Shown: positions 1 to 7,290 of the stretch, piece by piece
Layout: every line of letters begins with the position of its first letter
How positions within the stretch are numbered: position 1 is the first letter of the stretch
Origin: an uncultured Eubacterium sp.
GTDB lineage: Bacteria; Bacillota; Clostridia; Lachnospirales; Lachnospiraceae
Direction: 5' to 3'
DNA length: 9,873 bases
Assembly: GCA_946611445.1 (NCBI GenBank)
Contig: CAMODP010000064.1
Coordinates: 1 to 9,873, forward strand
The notes under the pieces: generated by a model
Told to the model about the DNA's origin: nothing
Seen by the model: only the letters and a program-made list of their open reading frames with translations
The model's database searches: none
Translations under genes and position numbers: made by a program

Positions 1-97
1 CCCGCCGGTACTTAGCGATCCGCTTCAGCGGGAGCTTAGTACCGCTGCGAGGACGAGGCAGTGCAAACGTGCCTGAGCCGGATTCGCGCGGCTTGTC
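1..97. other. Structured intergenic element (candidate ncRNA or dispersed repeat), cut by window edge
   Basis: No open reading frame is supported here, but the DNA is strongly self-complementary. Hairpin 1 pairs 6-16 with 34-44 (CGGTACTTAGC with GCTTAGTACCG, one T-T mismatch) and is capped by an inner stem 20-23/28-31 (CCGC-TTCA-GCGG). Hairpin 2 pairs 56-60 with 70-74 (AGGCA/TGCCT). Hairpin 3 pairs 76-80 with 89-93 (AGCCG/CGGCT). Bases 52-54 (GAC) can pair with 95-97 (GTC), enclosing hairpins 2 and 3 in a three-way junction. It lies 49 bp beyond the stop of the last permease gene, with an AT-rich spacer and no clear T-run on either strand. It could be a small structured RNA, a dispersed palindromic repeat, or part of the operon's 3' end. 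The strand is undetermined, and the element may continue left of base 1. Confidence 0.45.
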
Positions 98-145
98 ATT
101 CAATTAAGTTTACTACTTTATTACTCTTCTCTAATTCCTCTTCCC

Positions 146-1006
146 TTACTCCTTCACGCCGCCTGCCGTGACGCCGCCCACGATATACCGGGACAGCAGC
201 AGGTACACTACGATGACAGGGAAGATCGCGAATGCGATCATCGCGTAAACCTGTCCCATGTCAAAAGTCTTCCAGTCAGAATTCCGCAGTTCCGCGATCA
301 GGATCGGCAGCGTCTTCATCGTCTTGGTCTTCAGAATCAGATTCGGAATAAAATAGTTGTTCCAGCTCTGCACGAAGGAGAAGATCGCCTGTACGGCGAT
401 GGCCGGCTTCATCAGCGGAAGGACGATAGAGTTGTAGATCCTGAATTCGCCTGCGCCGTCAATTCTGGCGGCTTCGATCAGGGAGCCGGGCAGGTTTGCG
501 TCCATGTACTGCTTCATATAGAAGAAGGTGACCGGTGAAGCGACAGATGGCAGGATCAGCGGAATATAGCTGTCCATCAGCTTCATTTTCATCATCAGCT
601 GTATGAAACCGAGCGCCGTCACCTGTGTGGGGATCATCATAATCGCAAGAATGAAGGTAAAGATGATCTTTTTCCCCTTAAACTCGTATGCATGGATCGC
701 ATAGGCGGTCATCGTGGAAAAATATGTGCACAGTGCAGCGCTGCAGCCTGCAACCAGCAGGGAGTTCAGCATGCCGCGGACGACCGGAGTCGGTCCGTGG
801 AAGAGGTTATAAAGATTCCTCAGCAGGAACCGGCTGGGTACCGGGGTAAAGCCTGCCTTCAGCTCACCGTTGGATCTCGTGGCATTGATAAACAGCACGT
901 AGAACCAGACCAGGCAGAAGAAGGTAATCAGGATCAGCACCAGATAGGATACCGCTCTCCGGACGTGGATCGAAGAGGTCTGTTCGTTTGCTTTTCTTTC
1001 GCTCAT
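146..1006 (-). CDS. Sugar ABC transporter permease, MalG type (CUT1 family)
   Basis: This 286-residue protein is the second membrane subunit of a CUT1-family oligosaccharide importer. It has a short polar N-terminus, a first membrane helix at about residues 17-41, and five more hydrophobic segments. The conserved cytoplasmic EAA loop starts near residue 178 (EAARIDGAG, then LPLMKPA); this is the coupling helix that docks on the ATPase. Length matches MalG-type permeases. The ATG at 1004-1006 has a strong ribosome binding site (AAGGAGGG). That site overlaps the TAA stop of the upstream permease gene, and the two genes are only 10 bp apart, so they are probably translationally coupled. It is the last gene of the lacI-binding protein-malF-malG operon. 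No ATPase (MalK/MsmK-like) gene follows before the window edge. Cellobiose or cellodextrin as substrate is inferred from the neighbouring GH94 and GH1 genes. Confidence 0.93.
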   Translation of the reverse strand: MSERKANEQTSSIHVRRAVSYLVLILITFFCLVWFYVLFINATRSNGELKAGFTPVPSRFLLRNLYNLFHGPTPVVRGMLNSLLVAGCSAALCTYFSTMTAYAIHAYEFKGKKIIFTFILAIMMIPTQVTALGFIQLMMKMKLMDSYIPLILPSVASPVTFFYMKQYMDANLPGSLIEAARIDGAGEFRIYNSIVLPLMKPAIAVQAIFSFVQSWNNYFIPNLILKTKTMKTLPILIAELRNSDWKTFDMGQVYAMIAFAIFPVIVVYLLLSRYIVGGVTAGGVKE

Positions 1007-1016
1007 GACACCCTCC

Positions 1017-1937
1017 TTACTTCACTTCGCCGGCAGCGGTGAATTTGAACACAATGAGACTGAGTATGCCTGTCAGGATCAGCAGAAGGACTGACAGCGC
1101 GCCGGCCATGCCGTAATTGCTGCTGAACAGGTGCTTGTTCAGGAACATGATCAGCGTCATGGAGGAACGCATCGGGTCGCCGGTTCCGTTTGTCAGGATC
1201 TGCGGCACATCAAACATCTGCAGGCCGCCGATCAGGGAAGTGATCATGACATACACCATAATCGGACGCAGAAGCGGCAGCGTTATCCGGAAAAAGATCT
1301 GAGTCGGCGTGGCGCCGTCTACTTCGGCTGCCTCAAACAGGGAGGAATCTATTCCCAGCATGCCCGCCATCAGCAGGATTGTCGTGTTGCCGAACCACAT
1401 CAGGAAGTTCATCAGAGCCACGAGTCCCCGGACGCTCCAGATATGAGACATAAAGCTGTAGGTCTTCGAGAGAACTCCCGTGCTCAGAAGAACGGAATTG
1501 ATGGGACCGTTGTCGCCGAACAGTGTAAAGAACAGCATGGCAAAGGCCGAGGCCATGATCAGATTCGGCAGATAGATCACGGTCTTGAAGAAGCGCTGTC
1601 CCTTCAGACGGAGAGACGGATCCGTGAACCAGGCGCCCAGAAGCAGGGACACCACAATCTGCGGAATGAATCCGAGTATCCACATGATCATCGTGTTCTT
1701 GAAATATTGCAGAAGATCGCCGCCTTTGAACAGGGCGACAAAATTGCCGAGACCCACGAAATTTGGGCCGACCTGCTTCAGACCGGACCGATAGTTTTCA
1801 AAAAAGCTGTAATATACCGTGGATGCCAGCGGGATAAGCTGAAAGATGACAAAAACAACCATGAACGGGATGAGGAAATAATATCCCCACCTGTTATGCC
1901 TGGTGATTCTGCCGGTACGAGCGCCTGTTTTTTCCAT
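1017..1937 (-). CDS. Sugar ABC transporter permease, MalF type (CUT1 family)
   Basis: This is the first membrane subunit of the same importer. With the start chosen here it is 306 residues, normal for the short Gram-positive MalF/UgpA-like permeases. A basic N-terminus (residues ~1-18) precedes the first helix (YYFLIPFMVVFVIFQLI). The EAA coupling loop begins near residue 202 (EAAEVDGATP, then LPLLRPI). The frame stays open to an ATG at 1956-1958 (7 residues more), but that ATG has no ribosome binding site. The ATG at 1935-1937 is preceded by GGGAGG with 5 bases of spacing, so it is preferred. The TAA stop forms part of the ribosome binding site of the malG-like gene. A hairpin in the 145-bp gap upstream may lower its expression relative to the binding protein. 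Its specificity cannot be read from the permease itself. Confidence 0.93.
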   Translation of the reverse strand: MEKTGARTGRITRHNRWGYYFLIPFMVVFVIFQLIPLASTVYYSFFENYRSGLKQVGPNFVGLGNFVALFKGGDLLQYFKNTMIMWILGFIPQIVVSLLLGAWFTDPSLRLKGQRFFKTVIYLPNLIMASAFAMLFFTLFGDNGPINSVLLSTGVLSKTYSFMSHIWSVRGLVALMNFLMWFGNTTILLMAGMLGIDSSLFEAAEVDGATPTQIFFRITLPLLRPIMVYVMITSLIGGLQMFDVPQILTNGTGDPMRSSMTLIMFLNKHLFSSNYGMAGALSVLLLILTGILSLIVFKFTAAGEVK

Positions 1938-1990
1938 CACTACCTCCCGTAAAAACATTGCAGGCCGTTTTCTGTACTGCAGTTTCCGTT

Positions 1991-2025
1991 AAAAGGAGCC
2001 CGCCACATAGAGGTGGACAGGCTCC
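1991..2025 (-). terminator. Intercistronic hairpin with short T-run between binding-protein and permease genes
   Basis: Read on the minus strand, an outer 6-bp stem (GGAGCC/GGCTCC, 2020-2025 with 1995-2000) encloses a second stem (CCAC/GTGG, 2013-2016 with 2003-2006) and a 6-base loop, then four T residues. It sits about 57 bases after the binding-protein stop. It resembles a weak intrinsic terminator or an RNA-stabilising hairpin, as often found between the highly expressed binding-protein gene and the permease genes in ABC operons. The T-run is short, so partial read-through is expected. The stems are seen; the role is inferred. Confidence 0.6.
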
Positions 2026-2082
2026 GCAAATTCTCTTTTCATCGGTTTCTGTTTTGCCTGAAATCGATTCTGCAGGTTTTCT

Positions 2083-3447
2083 TTAGAATGTCAGCTCCGG
2101 ATGTTTCTCGCCGACACCTTTCTGGAACTGTGCAACAGCCTCATCATAGGTAGCATTGCCGTCGAAGTAGTTCTTCATTGCCTGCTGGAACTCTTCTACG
2201 CAGGCTTGATCGTACTCAGTCAGGTTGCTCATGTCGATCATCTCAGCGCCGTCCGCGAGCATCTGATACGGATTCTGTCCGCCAAGTACGTCGTTGCCGA
2301 ATTCTTCATCGGTAGCCAGCTCTTCCAGAACCTCTTTGTTGTTGACACAGTCGGAATCATCAACAGCGATCTCTTTCATGACGTCATTGTCGGTGGTCAT
2401 GGTCAGGATGATGTCCTTTACGAGAGTCGGATTGTCGGTGCCCTGTGCTGCGCAGATCCAGGTGCCGCCCCAGTAGAAGCCTTCCGGTCCGTTTACCAGG
2501 CCCCAGCCGCCCTGATATGCGACAGAACCGTCATCCTCGCCGGTAGCGGGAGCATTGCCCATGGAGAAGTTGATCAGCCAAGCAGGTCCGAAGTAGCAGA
2601 ATACGCTGCCGGGAGCCTGGAAGCCGGCGCTCCACGCATCGCTCCACATATCATTTGTGGTGGTCTCTCCTGCGTCTACCAGAGCCTTGGAATCCTCTGC
2701 CCACTGTTTCATCTTGTCGTCGATCACAACCTTGCCGTCCTGTACCCACGGAGCAGACATGTTGTTCTGGTATACACGGAAGGTATCGTTAACGGTGGCG
2801 ATCATGTTGTAGCCGGCATCTTTCATCTTAGCGGCGGTCTCATTGAACGCATCCCAGTCGGCAACGGCTGCCTGTACTTCTTCCAGGTCGTCTGTGCCGA
2901 GCACTTCTTTGGCGATCGCACGGTTGAAGATCAGTCCGGCGGAGCAGGCCTGCCAGGAAGAGCCGCGGATCACGCCGTTCGCGTCTGTCACGACGTCCTG
3001 TGTATACTTATACTGTTTTGCCAGGTCATCAGCTGTGATGCCCAGATCCTCGAGCGGCATCGCAACGTCAACATCGGCGTTCGTGTATTTCAGGGCGTAG
3101 TCAGCTTCCACCAGGAAGATGTCGATCTTATCATCGGCAGCCGCGTCAGCCTGTGCCAGCAGGGCCTCGTCCAGGTTGGTCTGATAGGCGTTGTCCTGGT
3201 TATTCGTCACGATGAAGTTGACCTCGACATCGCCGATCTTGCCGCCCTTGGTGGAATCCTCGGGATCATTTGCCTCGAATCCCGGGTAATGCGCCGCGAT
3301 GCGGTTGCAGAACTCATTGTTCCAGACCTCGATATTCAGCACTTTTCCCTCGGCCTCTTCTGCGGCAACGGGGCCGGCCGCGATCATCGGCACGACCATG
3401 GATGCTGCCATTGTCAGGCTCAACATTGTTTTCATACGTTTTTTCAT
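2083..3447 (-). CDS. Extracellular sugar-binding protein of ABC transporter (family 1), secreted but without lipobox
   Basis: This 454-residue protein is the solute-binding subunit feeding the two downstream permeases. Residues 1-29 form a Sec signal peptide: basic MKKRMK, a Met/Ala/Val-rich core, then VAA before EE, a good signal peptidase I site. The mature part has the length and feel of a CUT1 oligosaccharide-binding protein, with an early beta strand (VLNIEVWNNEF), many Trp/Tyr residues suited to stacking on sugar rings (for example FGPAWLINF and GFYWGGTWICAA) and an acidic surface. There is no LxxC lipobox; the first Cys is residue 47, well past the signal peptide. Most Gram-positive binding proteins are lipoproteins, so this is odd. 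The ATG at 3445-3447 has a GGAGGG site 6 bases upstream. No convincing promoter is visible in the 78-bp gap after lacI, so transcription probably comes from the lacI promoter. Cellobiose/cellodextrin specificity is inferred from the neighbouring enzymes. Confidence 0.93.
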   Translation of the reverse strand: MKKRMKTMLSLTMAASMVVPMIAAGPVAAEEAEGKVLNIEVWNNEFCNRIAAHYPGFEANDPEDSTKGGKIGDVEVNFIVTNNQDNAYQTNLDEALLAQADAAADDKIDIFLVEADYALKYTNADVDVAMPLEDLGITADDLAKQYKYTQDVVTDANGVIRGSSWQACSAGLIFNRAIAKEVLGTDDLEEVQAAVADWDAFNETAAKMKDAGYNMIATVNDTFRVYQNNMSAPWVQDGKVVIDDKMKQWAEDSKALVDAGETTTNDMWSDAWSAGFQAPGSVFCYFGPAWLINFSMGNAPATGEDDGSVAYQGGWGLVNGPEGFYWGGTWICAAQGTDNPTLVKDIILTMTTDNDVMKEIAVDDSDCVNNKEVLEELATDEEFGNDVLGGQNPYQMLADGAEMIDMSNLTEYDQACVEEFQQAMKNYFDGNATYDEAVAQFQKGVGEKHPELTF

Positions 3448-3498
3448 GATTTTCCCTCCATTTAAATAAACAGTTGCGTATGAACCTCTTTATACAGA

Positions 3499-3516
3499 AA
3501 AGCACGCCTGTGCTTT
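3499..3516 (-). other. Small hairpin between lacI and binding-protein gene
   Basis: This is a perfect 7-bp stem (AAAGCAC/GTGCTTT) around a 4-base loop, starting 9 bases beyond the lacI stop. On the minus strand only one more T follows the stem (TTTT then CTG), so it is at best a leaky terminator. A TATAAA at 3489-3494 could be a -10 box for the binding-protein gene, but no acceptable -35 lies at 16-18 bp. Partial attenuation between the low-level regulator and the high-level transport genes is one possible role. Confidence 0.35.
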
Positions 3517-3525
3517 GTCTGTTCT

Positions 3526-4572
3526 TTATGAATTCCCGCCGGCGGCGATCCCATCCTGCTGCCCGCCGGCCTGCCGCAGATCTCTGACGCTGCCTCCTTC
3601 AAGAAGCTTTCCGGGAACGCGCAGCTCCTCGGCGATCGTGCCCTTCGGATTCTCAATGGTCTCGATCAGCTTCCGGCCTGACACCTCTCCGATCAGTTCC
3701 GCATCCTGATACCACGTCGTGAGTCTCGGACGGATGACCTGCGACAGCGGAATGCCGTCATACCCCGCCACACTGACATCCTCCGGAACGGACAGCCCCA
3801 TTTTCTCCAGCTGGATCCTGCCGCCCAGATACGCGAAATCGTCCGGATAGAGGATCGCCGTGGGCCTGTCCCGCATGTTCATCAGCGTCTCGGTCGCCTT
3901 CGCGCTGGCTTCCGTGTCATGATACCGGCCGAGAACCAGGTAGTCATCCGGAATATCGATGCCGCTCTCCTGGCAGGCCCTGTAGAAGCCTGCAATTCTC
4001 TTGCGTGTGACCGAAGTATCTTCACCGTGGATGAAGGCGATTTTCCTGTGACCCATCCCGATCAGGTAACGTGTCAGTTCAAAAGCGCCTTCCACATTAT
4101 CGGATATGACACTGCTGTGGCTGTCAAAGGCATAATCGATCGTGAGGACCGGAAATTCGCTGTTGACCAGCTCCAGGATCGCGGGATGCGTAAAATCAAC
4201 GCTTGCGATCAGTACGCCGTCACACTTTCTGTACCGGCAGTGCTCTGTAAAGGATCCGCCGAAGACAGTGCTGAGAAACGTTATATCATATCCCCGCTGC
4301 TCCATCTCCCTTTTGGCGCTGTTCAGCACCCGGGAAAAATACTCGTGCGTGAGTCCGCTTCTGGTCTCGTCTTCAAAAACGACTCCGATATTATGGGAAA
4401 TATTCGTCTTCAGCTGTCTGGCCGCCTGATTCGGCAGATAGTGCATCTCCTGTGCTACGCGGCGGATCATTTCCGCTGTTTCCGCGCCGATATCGGAGTA
4501 TCCGTTCAGTGCCTTGCTGACAGTAGCCGGTGAAACGCCGCACCGTCGGGATATATCTTTGATTGTTGGCAT
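3526..4572 (-). CDS. LacI-family transcriptional repressor of the cellobiose locus
   Basis: This is a 348-residue LacI/GalR regulator. Residues ~2-47 form the helix-turn-helix (TIKDISRRCGVS, then PATVSKALNG as the recognition helix). The hinge helix (LPNQAARQLKT, ~48-58) in this family inserts a Leu at the CpG centre of the operator. The rest (~60-330) is the periplasmic-binding-like sensor domain (IGVVFEDE, GVLIASVDF, KIAFIHGE, AILYPDDF, VAGYDGIPLS). The frame is open to an ATG at 4668, which would add 32 residues. That extension runs through the promoter and both operators, lacks a ribosome binding site and is basic low-quality sequence. The ATG at 4570-4572 is preceded by GGGGTGAT and puts the helix-turn-helix at the N-terminus as usual. 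As first gene of the transport operon and divergent to the enzymes, it most likely responds to cellobiose or a related sugar; the effector is inferred. Confidence 0.93.
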   Translation of the reverse strand: MPTIKDISRRCGVSPATVSKALNGYSDIGAETAEMIRRVAQEMHYLPNQAARQLKTNISHNIGVVFEDETRSGLTHEYFSRVLNSAKREMEQRGYDITFLSTVFGGSFTEHCRYRKCDGVLIASVDFTHPAILELVNSEFPVLTIDYAFDSHSSVISDNVEGAFELTRYLIGMGHRKIAFIHGEDTSVTRKRIAGFYRACQESGIDIPDDYLVLGRYHDTEASAKATETLMNMRDRPTAILYPDDFAYLGGRIQLEKMGLSVPEDVSVAGYDGIPLSQVIRPRLTTWYQDAELIGEVSGRKLIETIENPKGTIAEELRVPGKLLEGGSVRDLRQAGGQQDGIAAGGNS

Positions 4573-4615
4573 CTGAATCACCCCGCAGTCAGCAGAAGAA
4601 ACGTAAAACCCTTTC

Positions 4616-4632
4616 CTAAATCGATTTCGTAA
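4616..4632 (-). promoter_or_regulatory. LacI-type operator 1, over the lacI operon start site
   Basis: The plus-strand bases are CTAAATCGATTTCGTAA. The core AAATCGATTT is a perfect 10-bp palindrome centred on CG, the classic shape of LacI/GalR-family operators. It differs from operator 2 at one base of 17 and begins 24 bp from it. It covers the predicted transcription start (about 4630) of the minus-strand promoter, so a bound repressor would block initiation. Binding by the adjacent LacI protein is inferred. Confidence 0.7.
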
Positions 4633-4636
4633 CTGT

Positions 4637-4665
4637 ATTCTAAATCGTTTTCGTAAAGATGTCAA
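4637..4665 (-). promoter_or_regulatory. Sigma-A promoter of the lacI-transport operon
   Basis: On the minus strand, TTGACA (4660-4665, perfect -35) is followed after exactly 17 bp by TAGAAT (4637-4642, 5 of 6 to TATAAT). The predicted start is near 4630, giving a leader of about 58 bases before the lacI ATG. Operator 2 lies in the spacer and over the -10, and operator 1 over the start site, so autorepression is expected. Confidence 0.82.
4640..4656 (-). promoter_or_regulatory. LacI-type operator 2, inside the lacI promoter
   Basis: The plus-strand bases are CTAAATCGTTTTCGTAA, identical to operator 1 except for one base. It occupies most of the 17-bp spacer and part of the -10 box of the minus-strand promoter. 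The 24-bp start-to-start distance is a little over two helical turns, so two repressor dimers could sit on roughly the same face. Confidence 0.7.
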
Positions 4666-4701
4666 CACGTCATTCTGCCCTATTTTTTCTCACACATTTT
4701 G

Positions 4702-4713
4702 GTGAATTTTCAC
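4702..4713. promoter_or_regulatory. Short inverted repeat between the two divergent promoters
   Basis: GTGAA-TT-TTCAC (4702-4713) is an inverted repeat; a further TTCAC lies at 4724-4728. It sits between the two -35 boxes (4660-4665 and 4742-4747), where an activator could serve both promoters. It loosely resembles CRP-family half sites (TGTGA on the minus strand) but with a 4-base instead of 6-base spacer. No regulator is assigned. Confidence 0.25.
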
Positions 4714-4741
4714 ATATAACATTTCACGTGCAATTTACTGA

Positions 4742-4770
4742 TTTACTTTTTCCCCAACTGCCTCTATAAT
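4742..4770 (+). promoter_or_regulatory. Sigma-A promoter of the phosphorylase/glucosidase genes
   Basis: A perfect -10 box TATAAT (4765-4770) lies 17 bp after TTTACT (4742-4747, 4 of 6 to TTGACA). The predicted start is about 4777, giving a leader of roughly 53 bases. The weaker -35 fits a regulated promoter. The operator-like site at 4783-4799 lies just downstream of the start. Confidence 0.75.
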
Positions 4771-4782
4771 AAAGTGAACTTT

Positions 4783-4799
4783 TAACGAAAACGTATTCG
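4783..4799 (+). promoter_or_regulatory. LacI-type operator 3, downstream of the phosphorylase start site
   Basis: It contains ACGAAAACG (4785-4793), a 9-base exact match to operator 2 read on the other strand, followed by TATT where the others have ATTT. It lies about 8-22 bases after the predicted start of the plus-strand promoter, a normal position for a roadblock or initiation-blocking operator. The match is weaker than between operators 1 and 2, so affinity may differ. Confidence 0.6.
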
Positions 4800-4829
4800 G
4801 AAACATTTCTGTTTACAGGAGGAACCTTT

Positions 4830-7274
4830 ATGCAGTTCGGACATTTCGATGACACAGCCCGGGAATATGTCATTACCACGCCCCGCACGCCGCTTCCCTG
4901 GATCAATTATCTCGGCGCGCAGGATTTCTTCAGTCTCATTTCCAATACTGCAGGCGGCTATTCCTTCTATAAGGATGCCAAGCTTCTGCGGCTTACCCGC
5001 TACCGCTACAACAACTGTCCCCAGGATTCGGGCGGACGGTATTACTACATTAAAGATAACGAGGACGGGATTATCTGGAATCCCGGATGGCAGCCGACGC
5101 AGACAGAACTGGATGCCTACAGCTGCCGTCACGGTCTGGGGTATACCGTCATTACCGGTGAAAAGAACGGCGTGGAGGCATCTCTGACGGCTTTTGTGCC
5201 GCTGCATGACAGCTGCGAGATCAACAGGCTTGTCATCCGGAACAAGAGCGGCCACGCAAAACATCTGGATCTTTTCAGCTTTGTTGAGTTCTGTCTGTGG
5301 AACGCGCAGGACGACGCCTCCAATTTCCAGCGCAACTATTCCACCGGCGAGGTGGAGGTCTGCGGTTCTGAGATCTATCACAAGACAGAATACCGGGAGC
5401 GCCGGAATCACTATGCCGTCTACGCTGTCAACCGGGAAATCTGCGGCTTTGACACGAGCCGCGAGGCATTTACCGGCCCGTACGGCGGTTTCGGAAATCC
5501 CGCCGCCGTTCTCGAAGGAAAAAGCCGCGGCAGCATTGCCCACGGCTGGGCGCCGGTCGGCAGCCACCACCTGCAGGCCGATCTTGAGGACGGGGATGAG
5601 GTCAGCTACATCTTTGTGCTGGGTTACTGTGAGAACCCCCAGGAAGAAAAATTCGAGTCTCCCGGAATTATCAACAAGGCGCCTGCCCGCGCCCTGCTGG
5701 AAAAGTACAGGACAGACGCGCAGGTGCTGGCGGCTTTTGAAGCGCTGCAGCAGTACTGGACCGATCTGCTCTCCACATACACAGTCCGCACATCGGACGA
5801 AAAGCTGAACCGTCTGGTCAATATATGGAACCAGTACCAGTGTATGGTCACCTTCAACATGAGCCGCAGCGCTAGTTATTACGAGAGCGGCCTCGGACGG
5901 GGCATGGGCTTCCGGGATTCCTGTCAGGACCTGCTGGGCTTTGTCCACCTGATCCCCTCCAGGGCGCGGGAGCGTATCCTGGACATTGCCAATACACAGT
6001 TTGAGGACGGCAGCACCTATCATCAGTATCAGCCTCTGACCAAGAAGGGAAATGCTGATATCGGCGGAGGATTTAATGATGACCCGCTCTGGCTCATTGC
6101 CGGGACAGCGGCCTATATCCGCGAGACGGGCGATTTCTCAATTCTGGACGAGCCCTGCGCATTTGACAGTGATTTCTCAAAAGCCGTTCCGCTGATGGAA
6201 CACCTGCGCCGCAGCTTTGCGTTTACCAGGACCCACCTCGGGCCGCACGGGCTTCCCCAGATCGGGCGTGCGGACTGGAATGACTGCCTGAACCTGAACT
6301 GCTTTTCCGAACAGCCGGGCGAAAGCTTCCAGACCTTCGGCCCCAGTGAGGGTCCGGTCGCGGAGAGCGTATTCATCGCCGGCATGTTCGTAAAATACGG
6401 GAACGAATACGCGGAGCTCTGCGAGGCGCTTGGTCTCGATGCGGAAGCCGCTGATGTGCGCGCTGCAGTCTCTGACATGGATGCTGTCATCCAGGATGCC
6501 GGATGGGACGGAGAATGGTTTGTACGGGCCTATGATGCTTTCAGCAACCCGGTCGGCAGCCGCACCTGTGAAGAAGGGCAGATCTATATCGAGCCGCAGG
6601 GCATGTGCGTAATGGCAGGCGTCGGAATCGAAAACGGAAAGGCGCAGCAGGCCCTCGCAAGCGTGGAAAAGCTGCTGGATTCCAAATACGGCATTGTCCT
6701 TCTGCAGCCTCCGTATACAACGTACCACACCGAACTCGGCGAGATCTCCTCCTACCCGCCCGGGTACAAGGAGAATGCCGGCATCTTCTGCCACAACAAC
6801 CCCTGGATTGCCTGTGCCGAGACCATGCTCGGGCACGGAAACAGAGCATTTGAAGTTTTCCGGAAAACCTGTCCCGTCTACCTGGAAGAAATCAGTGAAA
6901 TACACCGGACGGAACCCTATGTGTACTGTCAGATGGTTGCGGGAAAGGACGCGCCGACCTTCGGAGAGGGAAAAAACAGCTGGCTGACAGGTACCGCTGC
7001 GTGGACCTTCACCGCGATCAGCCAGTACATTCTGGGCATCCAGCCCTCGCTCCGCGGACTGCGGATCGATCCGTGCATTCCCGACACGGTGAAAGGCTAT
7101 ACACTGGACCGCGTGTTCCGGGACGTCCGGTACCACATCTCCGTGGACAACACAGCGGGTGTTCAGAAGGGCGTGCGCAGAATGACCGTAAACGGGACTG
7201 AGATCGCCGGAAATGTGATAACTGAGGTGCCGGCAGGTGAAAAAGAAGTATTTGTGGAAGTGACCATGGGCTGA
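4830..7274 (+). CDS. Cellobiose phosphorylase, GH94
   Basis: This cytoplasmic enzyme splits cellobiose with inorganic phosphate into alpha-D-glucose 1-phosphate and D-glucose, saving one ATP per disaccharide. It is 814 residues, matching full-length cellobiose phosphorylases (about 810-825). The sequence is recognisable from start to end: [15 protein letters not shown] and PWINYLG at the N-terminus, [61 protein letters not shown], the catalytic stretch [14 protein letters not shown], then GIFCHNNPW and [11 protein letters not shown]. Asp485 in WND corresponds to the general acid Asp490 of the Cellvibrio (Cellulomonas) gilvus enzyme; His655 and Thr720-Gly721 fall in the phosphate-binding motifs. 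There is no signal peptide. The ATG at 4830 has AGGAGG 7 bases upstream. It is the first gene after the divergent promoter. Cellodextrin or laminaribiose phosphorylases are less likely, given close similarity to the cellobiose enzymes over the whole length. Confidence 0.96.
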   Translation: MQFGHFDDTAREYVITTPRTPLPWINYLGAQDFFSLISNTAGGYSFYKDAKLLRLTRYRYNNCPQDSGGRYYYIKDNEDGIIWNPGWQPTQTELDAYSCRHGLGYTVITGEKNGVEASLTAFVPLHDSCEINRLVIRNKSGHAKHLDLFSFVEFCLWNAQDDASNFQRNYSTGEVEVCGSEIYHKTEYRERRNHYAVYAVNREICGFDTSREAFTGPYGGFGNPAAVLEGKSRGSIAHGWAPVGSHHLQADLEDGDEVSYIFVLGYCENPQEEKFESPGIINKAPARALLEKYRTDAQVLAAFEALQQYWTDLLSTYTVRTSDEKLNRLVNIWNQYQCMVTFNMSRSASYYESGLGRGMGFRDSCQDLLGFVHLIPSRARERILDIANTQFEDGSTYHQYQPLTKKGNADIGGGFNDDPLWLIAGTAAYIRETGDFSILDEPCAFDSDFSKAVPLMEHLRRSFAFTRTHLGPHGLPQIGRADWNDCLNLNCFSEQPGESFQTFGPSEGPVAESVFIAGMFVKYGNEYAELCEALGLDAEAADVRAAVSDMDAVIQDAGWDGEWFVRAYDAFSNPVGSRTCEEGQIYIEPQGMCVMAGVGIENGKAQQALASVEKLLDSKYGIVLLQPPYTTYHTELGEISSYPPGYKENAGIFCHNNPWIACAETMLGHGNRAFEVFRKTCPVYLEEISEIHRTEPYVYCQMVAGKDAPTFGEGKNSWLTGTAAWTFTAISQYILGIQPSLRGLRIDPCIPDTVKGYTLDRVFRDVRYHISVDNTAGVQKGVRRMTVNGTEIAGNVITEVPAGEKEVFVEVTMG

Positions 7275-7290
7275 GACCGATTCGCTTTGT

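Noticed and set aside
2101..3465. A 454-codon open frame antisense to the binding-protein gene
   Set aside because: It mirrors the gene's codon phase, has no family resemblance, and would run through the signal peptide and start region of a clear gene on the other strand.
3489..3517. Separate promoter for the binding-protein gene
   Set aside because: TATAAA is present but no acceptable -35 box lies at 16-18 bp, so it was not listed as a promoter.
4783..4799. CcpA cre site
   Set aside because: It resembles the cre consensus but misses two of the fixed positions. The better match is to the two local operators, so the adjacent LacI protein is the simpler binder, although CcpA cannot be ruled out.
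4782..6023. A 413-codon minus-strand frame opposite the phosphorylase start
   Set aside because: It overlaps the conserved N-terminal part of the phosphorylase, has no recognisable domain, and would terminate inside the divergent promoter region.
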